DNA of 64,000 bases, taken from assembly GCF_022370635.2 (NCBI RefSeq), contig NZ_CP092362.2:5890001-5954000 (forward strand). The letters are read 5' to 3'. Origin of the DNA: Mycolicibacterium crocinum (lineage in GTDB: Bacteria; Actinomycetota; Actinomycetes; Mycobacteriales; Mycobacteriaceae). Shown piece by piece: positions 37,344 through 45,353 of the stretch. Below the pieces are notes generated by a model. The model was not told the DNA's origin, made no database searches, and saw only the letters and a program-made list of their open reading frames with translations. Made by a program: the position numbers and the translations under genes. Position 1 is the stretch's first letter. Every line of letters begins with the position of its first letter.

Positions 37344-38129
37344 GTGACCTATCCCATTCGCATCGGCGTGCAATTGCAGCCGCAGCATTCCACCGATTAC
37401 GACCAGATCCGCGATGCCGTCCGCCGCTGTGAAGACATCGGCGTCGACGTGGTCTTCAACTGGGACCACTTCTTCCCGCTCTACGGCGACCCCGAGGGCG
37501 CGCACTTCGAGTGCTGGACAATGCTGGGCGCCTGGGCCGAGCAGACCTCCCGCGTCGAGATCGGCGCCCTGGTCTCCTGCAACTCCTATCGCAACCCGGA
37601 GCTGCTGGCCGACATGGCCCGTACCGTCGATCACATCTCGGGCGGCCGACTGATCCTCGGCATCGGCTCGGGCTGGAAGCAGAAGGACTACGACGAGTAC
37701 GGCTACGACTTCGGCACCGTCGGCAGCCGCCTCGACGACCTCGCCGGTGCGCTGCCGCGCATCAAGTCGCGGCTGGCCAAGCTCAATCCGGCACCGACCC
37801 GGGACATCCCGATCCTCATCGGTGGCCAGGGCGAGAAGAAGACGCTGCGCCTGGTCGCCGAGCACGGCGACATCTGGCACGGATTCACCAACGCCGAGAC
37901 CTACCCGGGCAAGGCCGACGTCCTGGACCGCCACTGCTCAGACGTGGGCCGCGACCCAGGTGCGATCGAACGGTCCTCGGGCGTGGAGGGCCGCGACCGC
38001 GACACCATCATCGCCAACGCCGAGGCGCTGGCCGGGCTGGGCGTGAGCCTGCTGACCGTCGGCTGCGACGGGCCGGATTACGACCTGGGGCCGGCCGAGG
38101 CGTTGGTGCGCTGGCGCGACAGCCGCTAG
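37344..38129 (+). CDS. F420-dependent LLM-class oxidoreductase
   Basis: The 261-residue protein has the luciferase-like TIM barrel typical of F420 enzymes ([73 protein letters not shown]). It corresponds to Rv0044c by content and order. Substrate unknown. The GTG start has TACGGT (37332-37337) 6 nt upstream, consistent with a leaderless transcript. It lies 19 nt after phoX. Confidence 0.9.
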   Translation: MTYPIRIGVQLQPQHSTDYDQIRDAVRRCEDIGVDVVFNWDHFFPLYGDPEGAHFECWTMLGAWAEQTSRVEIGALVSCNSYRNPELLADMARTVDHISGGRLILGIGSGWKQKDYDEYGYDFGTVGSRLDDLAGALPRIKSRLAKLNPAPTRDIPILIGGQGEKKTLRLVAEHGDIWHGFTNAETYPGKADVLDRHCSDVGRDPGAIERSSGVEGRDRDTIIANAEALAGLGVSLLTVGCDGPDYDLGPAEALVRWRDSR

Positions 38130-38185
38130 AGCCGATTGCCTCGCTCCTCCTCCGCCTCCTGCGTCGGCGGCATCGGTCGACTCGG

Positions 38186-39349
38186 CTAACACGGCTCGAA
38201 CTCGAGCGGCAGCGACTCCAAGCCGAAAGTGCCGGCGGGCCACAGCGTGGTGGCCTCGCCGGCCAACCGGTAATCCGGGATGCGCGCGTGGAATTCCTCG
38301 ATGGTGAGCCGCAATTCGCGGCGCGCCAGGTGCGAACCGAGGCACCGGTGGATGCCGCCGCCGAATGCCAGATGCGTCGGCTTCGCGGTCAAATCCATGT
38401 CGTGCGCGCCCGCACCATCGCGATTCGCGGTGAACAGCATCAGCATCACGTGAGAATTCGCCGGGATCGTCACACCTTCGACCTCGACGTCCGCGGTGGT
38501 CACTCGCGGCACCCCGGGCACCGGGCCATCGAGACGTAGCACTTCTTCGATGAACGGCGGGATCAACGACGGGTCGTCGATCAACCGGCGTCGCAACACC
38601 GGGTCATTGGCCAGGTTGAGCAGCGCGAACCCGATAGCGCCGGTGACGGTGTCCAACCCGGCCAGGATGATCAGGAAGCACAGGCCGAGAATCTCGGCGT
38701 CGGTCCAGGCCGCGTCACCGTCGAGCGCCAGAATGTTGCTCAGCATGTCGTCGCCGGGGTGACTGCGCTTGACCTCGATCTGCTCGGCGAGGAAGCCGAA
38801 AAGCGCAATGCTGCAATCGATTACCGACTGGGACTGCTCGCTGCCGAGCGACGCGATGTCGGCGCCCTTGATGATCCCGGTCACCCAGCCCAGGAACTTG
38901 GGCAGGTGTTCCAGCGGCAGGCCGAACAACGTCAGGATCGCCTGCGTGGGGAACTTGTACGACAGGTCTGCGACGACGTCGCACCGGCCGAGCGGGGCGA
39001 ACTTGTCGATGTGTCCGCGCAACTGCGCGCGCAGTTCGCCATCCATCGCTTCCATGCGTCTGGGCCCGAACATCGGGTCGAGCACCCGCCGGTAGTCCGC
39101 ATGCTTGGGTGGATCGATCGCGATCGGAATCATCTGGATGGCATTGGCGACGCCATCGAAGGCCTTGGCCGAGGAGAACAACTCGGGGTGTTTCTGGGCG
39201 AATCGGACGCCCTCGTAACTGGTGATCAGCCACATCGAGCCGACCCGGTACACCGGGCCCGGCTTGAGCAGATGGTCGACCGCCGCGGCGCGCCCTGCCG
39301 GCACCGGGGTTTCGGCGTAGTAACTGTCCGGCAGGCCAATCGTCGTCAT
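38186..39349 (-). CDS. Cytochrome P450
   Basis: The 387-residue soluble P450 shows the I-helix LIILAGLDTVTG, the K-helix ExxR (EEVLR) and the haem loop FGGGIHRCLGSHLARREL with axial Cys336. The CYP family number cannot be assigned here. It is transcribed away from the GntR regulator, and a perfect 25-base palindrome begins 9 nt upstream of its start codon. A regulator bound there should control it. The substrate is unknown. Confidence 0.95.
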   Translation of the reverse strand: MTTIGLPDSYYAETPVPAGRAAAVDHLLKPGPVYRVGSMWLITSYEGVRFAQKHPELFSSAKAFDGVANAIQMIPIAIDPPKHADYRRVLDPMFGPRRMEAMDGELRAQLRGHIDKFAPLGRCDVVADLSYKFPTQAILTLFGLPLEHLPKFLGWVTGIIKGADIASLGSEQSQSVIDCSIALFGFLAEQIEVKRSHPGDDMLSNILALDGDAAWTDAEILGLCFLIILAGLDTVTGAIGFALLNLANDPVLRRRLIDDPSLIPPFIEEVLRLDGPVPGVPRVTTADVEVEGVTIPANSHVMLMLFTANRDGAGAHDMDLTAKPTHLAFGGGIHRCLGSHLARRELRLTIEEFHARIPDYRLAGEATTLWPAGTFGLESLPLEFEPC

Positions 39350-39358
39350 GGTCGGAGC

Positions 39359-39383
39359 GTAACGAGACTCACAGTCTCGTTAC
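39359..39383. promoter_or_regulatory. Perfect palindrome between P450 and GntR genes
   Basis: GTAACGAGACT-CAC-AGTCTCGTTAC: two 11-base arms and a 3-base centre, in the divergent promoter region. It is very likely an operator; the neighbouring GntR protein is the natural candidate ligand, though TetR-type regulators also use such sites. Confidence 0.75.
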
Positions 39384-39462
39384 CTTGGATTCGGCGAGAT
39401 ACCCACAAGTAACCGGGATGATTGCGCCGAGAACACGCCTCCTGGATGCGGCGGAGAGGGAA

Positions 39463-40128
39463 ATGCCCAAACGCTATGGGGTCAAAGAGAAGGACCTTGT
39501 CGTTGCGCACGTCCTCGACATGCTGCTCACCGGACGGCTGCGGTCGGGAGATCGCGTGGACCGCAACGAGCTCACCGCTGCCCTCGGACTGAGCCGGGTG
39601 CCCGTCCAGGAAGCCCTCAACCAACTCGAACACGACGGCATCGTGGAGTCGCGCTATCACCGAGGGGCGTTCATCCATCGCTTCGACGCCGACGTCCTGC
39701 GCGAGCACTACGAAGTGCACGGCCTGCTGACTGGTGCGGCCGCTGCGCGGGCTGCCGCCGATCCCCGCTCAGAGGTCCTCGACCGACTCGCCGAGCCAAT
39801 GGCCGTCATGCGCGCCACGTCCGACTCGCGCGTCTTCCTCAACGCGGCCAACCTCTTCCGGGATATCGTCCTCAGCGAATATGCGGGCCCACGACTGACC
39901 GCCGGCATTCGGGCCTCGCGCGGGTTCATGCGCCACGAATTCTGGGCCAACCACCCGCACACGGTGAACCAGCTCCTGCCGCTCGCCGAAGCCGAACACA
40001 CCGCAATCCATCACCGCAGTCCGTCGGCCGCGCGGCAGGCCTGCCTGGACCGCACCGATCTGATGGCCGACGTACTCATCGCGGAACTTCAACGAGCCGG
40101 CGTGCTCACCGATTTGGACTCCGCCTGA
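39463..40128 (+). CDS. GntR-family regulator (FadR-type)
   Basis: The 221-residue protein has an N-terminal winged helix (VVAHVLDMLLTGRLRSGDRVDRNEL, LGLSRVPVQEALNQLEHDGIV) and an all-helical FCD ligand domain with possible metal His/Asp residues. It resembles Rv0043c. ATG 39463 has GGAGAGGGAA directly upstream and gives the conserved MPKRYGVKEKD start; ATG 39418 and TTG 39385 are in frame but lack ribosome sites. It diverges from the P450 gene across the palindrome at 39359-39383, which it probably binds. Confidence 0.88.
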   Translation: MPKRYGVKEKDLVVAHVLDMLLTGRLRSGDRVDRNELTAALGLSRVPVQEALNQLEHDGIVESRYHRGAFIHRFDADVLREHYEVHGLLTGAAAARAAADPRSEVLDRLAEPMAVMRATSDSRVFLNAANLFRDIVLSEYAGPRLTAGIRASRGFMRHEFWANHPHTVNQLLPLAEAEHTAIHHRSPSAARQACLDRTDLMADVLIAELQRAGVLTDLDSA

Positions 40129-40172
40129 GCGCAAGGCGTCCCGGAATTGCCCTGGGCAGTACCTTGCTAGTG

Positions 40173-41942
40173 ATGGCTTTTCACATACGTCTGGCGGCGA
40201 TACTGTCGGCCCTGCTGATGGTCGCCGGTCTGGTGGCTGCCGCGCCCGCGGGCGCAGACCAGTGCGCCCCGCCCGGCAAGGAGTCGGCCAGTGCGCTGCC
40301 CACCAACCTGGCCGCCGCTGCGAAGGGGCCCGAAGCCGACAAGTACACCACCGCGACGGTGGAGCCGCTGACGTCGGTGAACCGTGACGCGCTCGGCCTG
40401 ATCACTCCGGGCACGCTGACCGTGGGAACCCTGTCGGATGCGCCGCCGAGCATCTGCATCGACTCCCAGGGCCAGTTCACCGGCTTCGACAACGAACTGC
40501 TGCGCGCGATCGCCGACAAGCTTGGTCTGAAGATCTCGTTCGTCGGCACCGAGTTCTCCGGCCTGCTCGCCCAAGTCGCCGCCCGCCGCTTCGACGTCGG
40601 GTCGTCGTCGATCACCACCACCGATGCGCGCCGCCGCACCGTCGGCTTCACCAACGGCTACGACTTCGGCTATTTCTCCTTGGTGGTGCCGTCGGGCTCG
40701 CCGATCACCGGCTTCGAAAAGCTCGGGCCCGGTCAGCGCATCGGCGTGGTGCAGGGCACCGTGCAGGAGGCCTACCTCATCGACACGCTGCACCTGCAGC
40801 CGGTGAAGTTTCCGGACTACAACACCGTCTACGCCAGCCTGAAGACCCGGCAGATCGACGCGTGGGTGGCGCCGTCGCAGCAGGCGGTCGGCACCGTCAA
40901 GCCGGGCGACCCGGCGCAGATCGTCGAAAACACTTTCAGCTTGGACAATTTCGTCGCCTACGCGGTCGCCGGCGAGAACAAGCCGCTGATCGACGCGTTG
41001 AACTCCGGGCTCGATGCCGTCATCGCCGACGGCACCTGGTCGCGGCTGTACTCCGACTGGGTGCCGCGGGCCTTGCCGCCGGGGTGGAAGCCCGGCTCGA
41101 AGGCCGCACCCGTGCCGCAACTCCCGGACTTCGCCGCGATCGCAGCCGCCCACGAGAAGCCCGCCGCCGCCGGGGCGGCGCCCAAGTCGGTGCTGACGCA
41201 GCTGCGCGAATCGTTCCTGGACTGGAACCTCTACAAGAAGGCCATCCCCGACCTGCTCACCACCGGGCTGCCGAACACATTGATCCTGACGATCTGCGCC
41301 AGCGTGATCGGACTGCTACTCGGCATGGTGCTGGCCGTCGCCGGAATCTCCCGCTCACGCTGGCTGCGCTGGCCGGCGCGGGTCTACACCGACATCTTCC
41401 GCGGATTGCCGGAAGTGGTGATCATCCTGTTGATCGGCCTGGGCATCGGGCCGGTCGTCGGCGGCCTGACCGGCAACAACCCCTATCCGCTCGGTATCGC
41501 CGCGCTCGGGCTGATGGCCGCGGCCTATATCGGCGAGATCTTCCGCTCCGGCATTCAAAGTGTGGACGCCGGACAGCTGGAGGCCTCCCGCGCGCTCGGG
41601 TTCAGTTACACCTCCTCGATGCGACTGGTGGTTGTTCCGCAGGGTGTGCGACGGGTGTTGCCCGCCTTGGTGAATCAGTTCATCTCGCTGCTGAAAGCCT
41701 CCTCGCTGGTGTACTTCCTCGGCCTGGTGGCCAGCCAGCGTGAGCTGTTCCAGGTGGGCCGCGACCTCAACGCCCAGACCGGCAACCTGTCGCCGTTGGT
41801 GGCGGCCGGGCTGTTCTACCTGTTGCTGACGATCCCGCTGACGCACCTGGTGAATTACATCGACGCGCGGCTCCGCCGGGGCCGAACCCAGGCCGACGAG
41901 GACCCGCTGGCGCCGCCCACCACGACCCAGGAGATGGTGTGA
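40173..41942 (+). CDS. Polar amino-acid ABC transporter, fused substrate-binding protein and permease
   Basis: The 589-residue protein fuses a signal sequence (about 1-30), an extracellular type-3 solute-binding domain (about 70-315, LTVGTLSDAPPSICIDSQGQFTGFDNELL, VAARRFDVGSSSITTTDARR) and a HisM/GlnP-type permease (about 360-575, with the coupling motif AAYIGEIFRSGIQSVDAGQLEASRALG). Such fusions are known in GlnP systems. The ligand is likely glutamine, glutamate or another amino acid. TACCTT (40160-40165) lies 7 nt before ATG 40173, suggesting a leaderless start. The ATPase gene overlaps its stop codon. Confidence 0.93.
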   Translation: MAFHIRLAAILSALLMVAGLVAAAPAGADQCAPPGKESASALPTNLAAAAKGPEADKYTTATVEPLTSVNRDALGLITPGTLTVGTLSDAPPSICIDSQGQFTGFDNELLRAIADKLGLKISFVGTEFSGLLAQVAARRFDVGSSSITTTDARRRTVGFTNGYDFGYFSLVVPSGSPITGFEKLGPGQRIGVVQGTVQEAYLIDTLHLQPVKFPDYNTVYASLKTRQIDAWVAPSQQAVGTVKPGDPAQIVENTFSLDNFVAYAVAGENKPLIDALNSGLDAVIADGTWSRLYSDWVPRALPPGWKPGSKAAPVPQLPDFAAIAAAHEKPAAAGAAPKSVLTQLRESFLDWNLYKKAIPDLLTTGLPNTLILTICASVIGLLLGMVLAVAGISRSRWLRWPARVYTDIFRGLPEVVIILLIGLGIGPVVGGLTGNNPYPLGIAALGLMAAAYIGEIFRSGIQSVDAGQLEASRALGFSYTSSMRLVVVPQGVRRVLPALVNQFISLLKASSLVYFLGLVASQRELFQVGRDLNAQTGNLSPLVAAGLFYLLLTIPLTHLVNYIDARLRRGRTQADEDPLAPPTTTQEMV

Positions 41943-42682
41943 TGGCGTCGCTTCCCGAACCGGTTTCGTTGAGCTCCAAGGACATTCACCTGGCGTTCGG
42001 CACCAACAAAGTGCTGCGCGGGGTGGACCTCGACGTGCCCGCCGGCACCACGACGGCCGTGATCGGGCCGTCGGGATCGGGTAAGTCCACGCTGCTGCGC
42101 ACGCTCAACCGGCTATACGAACCCGACCGCGGGGACATTCTGCTCGACGGCAAGTCGGTGCTGCGCGACGATCCTGACGCCCTGCGCCAACGCATCGGCA
42201 TGGTGTTCCAACAGTTCAACCTGTTCCCGCATCGCAGCGTGGTTGACAATGTCGCGCTGGCGCCGCGCAAGCTCAAGAGGTTGTCGGCCGACGAATCACG
42301 CGAGCTGGCGCTCGCCCAGTTGGACCGGGTCGGTCTCAAGCACAAAGCCGAGGTGCGACCGGCCACCCTGTCCGGCGGTCAGCAGCAGCGGGTGGCGATC
42401 GCGCGGGCGCTGGCGATGGCCCCACAGGTGATGTTCTTCGACGAGGCCACGTCCGCACTCGACCCGGAGTTGGTCAAAGGAATCCTGGCGCTGATCGCCG
42501 AGCTCGGTTCCGACGGGATGACGATGGTGGTGGTCACCCACGAGATGGGATTCGCCCAGTCGACCGCGGATTCGGTGGTGTTCATGGACTACGGCCGGGT
42601 CATCGAGAGTGGGCCGCCGGACCAGATCTTCAGCGCCGCCGAGACCGAGCGCCTGCAGCGCTTCCTGTCGCAAGTTCTTTGA
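41942..42682 (+). CDS. Polar amino-acid ABC transporter ATPase
   Basis: The 246-residue ATPase has Walker A GPSGSGKST, Q-loop VFQQFNLFPHRSV, signature LSGGQQQRVAIARAL, Walker B VMFFDEATSALD and switch His in VVTHEMG. It matches the GlnQ/HisP type. Its ATG overlaps the permease stop (TGATG), so subunits are translationally coupled. An in-frame GTG immediately upstream is possible. Confidence 0.96.
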   Translation: MASLPEPVSLSSKDIHLAFGTNKVLRGVDLDVPAGTTTAVIGPSGSGKSTLLRTLNRLYEPDRGDILLDGKSVLRDDPDALRQRIGMVFQQFNLFPHRSVVDNVALAPRKLKRLSADESRELALAQLDRVGLKHKAEVRPATLSGGQQQRVAIARALAMAPQVMFFDEATSALDPELVKGILALIAELGSDGMTMVVVTHEMGFAQSTADSVVFMDYGRVIESGPPDQIFSAAETERLQRFLSQVL

Positions 42683-42695
42683 CTCGGGCGCCGAA

Positions 42696-42723
42696 AACCG
42701 CGGTTAATGCGGTTGACAACCGC
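42696..42723. promoter_or_regulatory. Candidate MarR operator
   Basis: Two related dyads lie side by side: AACCGCGGTT (42696-42705) and GCGGTT-GAC-AACCGC (42709-42723). The second contains a TTGACA -35-like hexamer (42713-42718). They lie 23-50 nt before the MarR start, so autorepression is likely. Confidence 0.55.
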
Positions 42724-42731
42724 TGACAGGT

Positions 42732-42737
42732 TAGACT
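42732..42737 (+). promoter_or_regulatory. -10 element of MarR gene
   Basis: TAGACT ends 8 nt before the ATG. Spacing to TTGACA is only 13 nt, so the upstream hexamer may not act as a -35. Confidence 0.45.
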
Positions 42738-42745
42738 AGCGAACT

Positions 42746-43204
42746 ATGATTGAGGCCGAGCCGCAGGTCACTGACCTGTCTGGAGACCTGCAACGGGTCT
42801 TGTCGAAGCTCTTTTCGGTCCTGCGCCGCGCCGACACCAAGTCCAATAACGCCGGAGCCGACCTCACCCTCGCCCAGCTGTCCATCCTGCTGACCCTGCT
42901 GGATCAGGGTCCGATCCGGATGACCGAGCTGGCCGCGCGCGAACGGGTGCGCACCCCTACCACCACGGTGGCGATCCGCCGGCTGGAAAAACTCGGGCTG
43001 GTCAAGCGGTCGCGCGACCCGTCGGACCTGCGGGCCGTTCTGGTCGAGGTCACCCCGCAGGGGCTGGTGCAGCACCGCGAGGCACTGGCCGTCCGGCGGG
43101 CGAATCTGGCCGCCCTGCTGTCGAAGCTGACCGACGAAGAACGCGAGACGCTGGCCAAAGCATTGCGACCGCTGGAGCGGTTGGCCGAGCAAGCGGAGAG
43201 CTAG
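42746..43204 (+). CDS. MarR-family transcriptional regulator
   Basis: The 152-residue protein shows the MarR winged helix: LTLAQLSILLTLLDQGPIRMTELAARERVRTPTTTVAIRRLEKLGLV, then a beta wing KRSRDPSDLRAVLVEVTPQG and a C-terminal dimerisation helix. It corresponds to Rv0042c. Inducer unknown. Dyad sequences upstream suggest autoregulation. It converges on ggh with an 7-nt gap. Confidence 0.93.
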   Translation: MIEAEPQVTDLSGDLQRVLSKLFSVLRRADTKSNNAGADLTLAQLSILLTLLDQGPIRMTELAARERVRTPTTTVAIRRLEKLGLVKRSRDPSDLRAVLVEVTPQGLVQHREALAVRRANLAALLSKLTDEERETLAKALRPLERLAEQAES

Positions 43205-43211
43205 CCAGTTC

Positions 43212-44552
43212 TCAGCCGAGCCAGTCGAGGACTGCCGCCGCGGTCCACGACTGTTGCATGCTGCCCAGCGGTTCGCCGGTGAACGGTTCGTAGTACTCGG
43301 CGAACGTGCCGTCGCTGGCCTGCCGAAGGCCTTCCTGGCGCAGCAGCAGCGAGCGTTCCGACCAGCCCCGGCGGGCGAACGCCCAGGAGAACAGCCAAGT
43401 CAGGACCGGCCAGACCGGGCCGCGCCAATACTCGCGCGGGCGGAAGTCCTTGGAAACCGGTGACGTCGACGGGATCACCGCGTACCTCAGGTCGGGGTGG
43501 CCGCAGAACCGCGGGCCTTCCAGGATCCGCAGCAGCGCGCGTTCGCGGTCGTGCGGCAGGCCGCCGCAGAGCAACGGCGCGAACTGCGCAGCGGTTTCGG
43601 TGGCGATCCACTTGTCCGCCCGTACATCGAAATCCTTTGCCGCACCGGTTCGTTCGTCCGTCGTCTCGACCACGCCTTGCCGGAACCGCTCGGCCCACGA
43701 GTACAGGTCGCGGACGTCGGCGTTGGGCCGCTTGTAGTCCTCGCCGATATTGGCCAGCACGTCGCAGGCCACCGCGAAGACAGCCGAGACGAAGACGTCC
43801 TCGACGGCGAAGCTCATCACCTTCGGCAACAGATCGTCGTCATAGCGAACCGATTTCATCTCCTCGAGCAGCCACAGGTAGCGGTCGTACTCGGTGTCGG
43901 ACGGCCGCTGGCTGGCATCGGTGACGATGTGGTTGTCCTCGCGCTGGTACTCCGGCAGGTTGCCCGGAATCACGTTGGCGTAGGCCGAATCCCACCGCGG
44001 TGAGTTGTCCATACCGGACTCCCAGCCGTGATAGAGGGTGACGCGGCCACGCTCGTTCTGATCACGCGCCTCGGCCAGCCAACGATGCCAGCGGACCAGA
44101 TCCGGCCAGCGGCGGTCCAGGAACGCCTCGGCGACTGCCCGGGTGGAGCGGCCCCTGGTGCGGGCGCGGTCCAAAATGCGTTGCACCGCAATGGCATGCA
44201 CGGGCGGCTGGGTGATCCCCGAGGTGTGCCGGGTGCGCGGGGCGTTGGCCGCCAGCGCGGAGGTGGCCCAGCGGGCCGGGCCCGGGAAGTATCCGTCGAC
44301 CCCGTTGGCGAACACGATGTGCGGAATCATCCCGTTGGTCCATTGCGCCGACAGCAGCGTGTCGAGTTCGACGACGGCACGCTCGACGCTCAGCGGGGCC
44401 AGCCCGACGGCGACGAACGCGGCGTCCCAACTCCACATGTGCGGGTAGAGCAGCGGCGCCGCTGAGGTCATCACGCCCAGGTCGTTACCGCGCAGAAGGT
44501 AGGCCGCGCGGGCCGCCAACTGCGTCGGGCCGAAGCTCGGGTCGTATGCCAC
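43212..44552 (-). CDS. ggh: Glucosylglycerate hydrolase (GH63)
   Basis: The 446-residue enzyme has the same length as the characterised Mycobacterium hassiacum glucosylglycerate hydrolase. It keeps both catalytic acids at the same positions, Asp182 in ESGMDNSPRWD and Glu419 in AEYYEPFTGE. The alpha/alpha barrel is recognisable by MWSWDAAFVAVGL, QWTNGMIPHIVF and YWRGPVWPVLTWL. The enzyme breaks glucosylglycerate, a solute that accumulates under nitrogen starvation, into glucose and glycerate during recovery. It is divergent from the SDR gene and convergent with marR. Confidence 0.92.
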   Translation of the reverse strand: MAYDPSFGPTQLAARAAYLLRGNDLGVMTSAAPLLYPHMWSWDAAFVAVGLAPLSVERAVVELDTLLSAQWTNGMIPHIVFANGVDGYFPGPARWATSALAANAPRTRHTSGITQPPVHAIAVQRILDRARTRGRSTRAVAEAFLDRRWPDLVRWHRWLAEARDQNERGRVTLYHGWESGMDNSPRWDSAYANVIPGNLPEYQREDNHIVTDASQRPSDTEYDRYLWLLEEMKSVRYDDDLLPKVMSFAVEDVFVSAVFAVACDVLANIGEDYKRPNADVRDLYSWAERFRQGVVETTDERTGAAKDFDVRADKWIATETAAQFAPLLCGGLPHDRERALLRILEGPRFCGHPDLRYAVIPSTSPVSKDFRPREYWRGPVWPVLTWLFSWAFARRGWSERSLLLRQEGLRQASDGTFAEYYEPFTGEPLGSMQQSWTAAAVLDWLG

Positions 44553-44605
44553 GCGTTCATTCTGCGGCGCGCGGGTGCGAAACGCAGGTCGGTAGGGTTG
44601 GAATT

Positions 44606-45271
44606 GTGCCGACCGCTCTTATTACAGGTGCCGGCGGCGGGATCGGATCCGCGATCGCCGACGCGCTGGCCCCCACCCACACGCTGCTCCTGGCGGGCCG
44701 GCCATCGGACCGACTGGACGCCGTCGCCACCCGCCTCGGTGCGACGACCTGGCCGCTGGACCTCACCGATCCCGACGGAATCGAGGCCGCGGCCGAGCCG
44801 CTCGCCGAGCTCGACGTGCTGGTCCACAATGCCGGCGTCGCGTATCCGGGGCGGTTCGACGACTCGACGCCCGAACAGTGGCGGGCCTGCTTCGAGGTGA
44901 ACGTGACGGGCGCGGTCGCGCTTACCCAGGCGCTGCTTCCGGCGCTGCGGGCGGCGCGCGGGCACGTGGTGTTCATCAACTCCGGCGCGGGGCTGAACGC
45001 GTCGCCCGGGCTGGCCGCCTACTCGGCGAGCAAGTTCGCCCAGCGCGCGTTCGCCGACTCGCTTCGCGCAGACGTACCGGAGCTGCGCGTCACCAGCGTG
45101 CACCCCGGCCGGGTCGCCACCGAGATGCAGGAAGATCTCGTCGCCTACGAGGGCGGGCAGTATGACCCGGCGAAATTCCTCAAGCCCGAGACTGTCGCGC
45201 GGATCGTCGCCGACGTGATCGCCACCCCGCCCGACGCCCATACCCATCAGGTCGTCGTCCGGCCCCGTTAG
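44606..45271 (+). CDS. Short-chain dehydrogenase/reductase
   Basis: The 221-residue SDR has the cofactor motif TGAGGGIGSA, NNAG-like VHNAGV, catalytic Ser in FINSGAG and YSASK (Tyr and Lys), plus VHPGRVATEM. Arg in LLAGRPSDRL suggests NADPH preference. It matches the small SDRs of unknown substrate. GTG 44606 is chosen by the TAGGGT hexamer (44593-44598) 7 nt upstream; an earlier start at 44546 overlaps the divergent ggh gene. It converges on leuS with an 82-nt gap. Confidence 0.88.
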   Translation: MPTALITGAGGGIGSAIADALAPTHTLLLAGRPSDRLDAVATRLGATTWPLDLTDPDGIEAAAEPLAELDVLVHNAGVAYPGRFDDSTPEQWRACFEVNVTGAVALTQALLPALRAARGHVVFINSGAGLNASPGLAAYSASKFAQRAFADSLRADVPELRVTSVHPGRVATEMQEDLVAYEGGQYDPAKFLKPETVARIVADVIATPPDAHTHQVVVRPR

Positions 45272-45353
45272 CCTCGCGCCGAGATCGACGTTGTGCGGCG
45301 TTGCACTCGCACTTTCCCTGCGGTTTGTCGATGTGGGCGAAAGGGGGGTCTCG

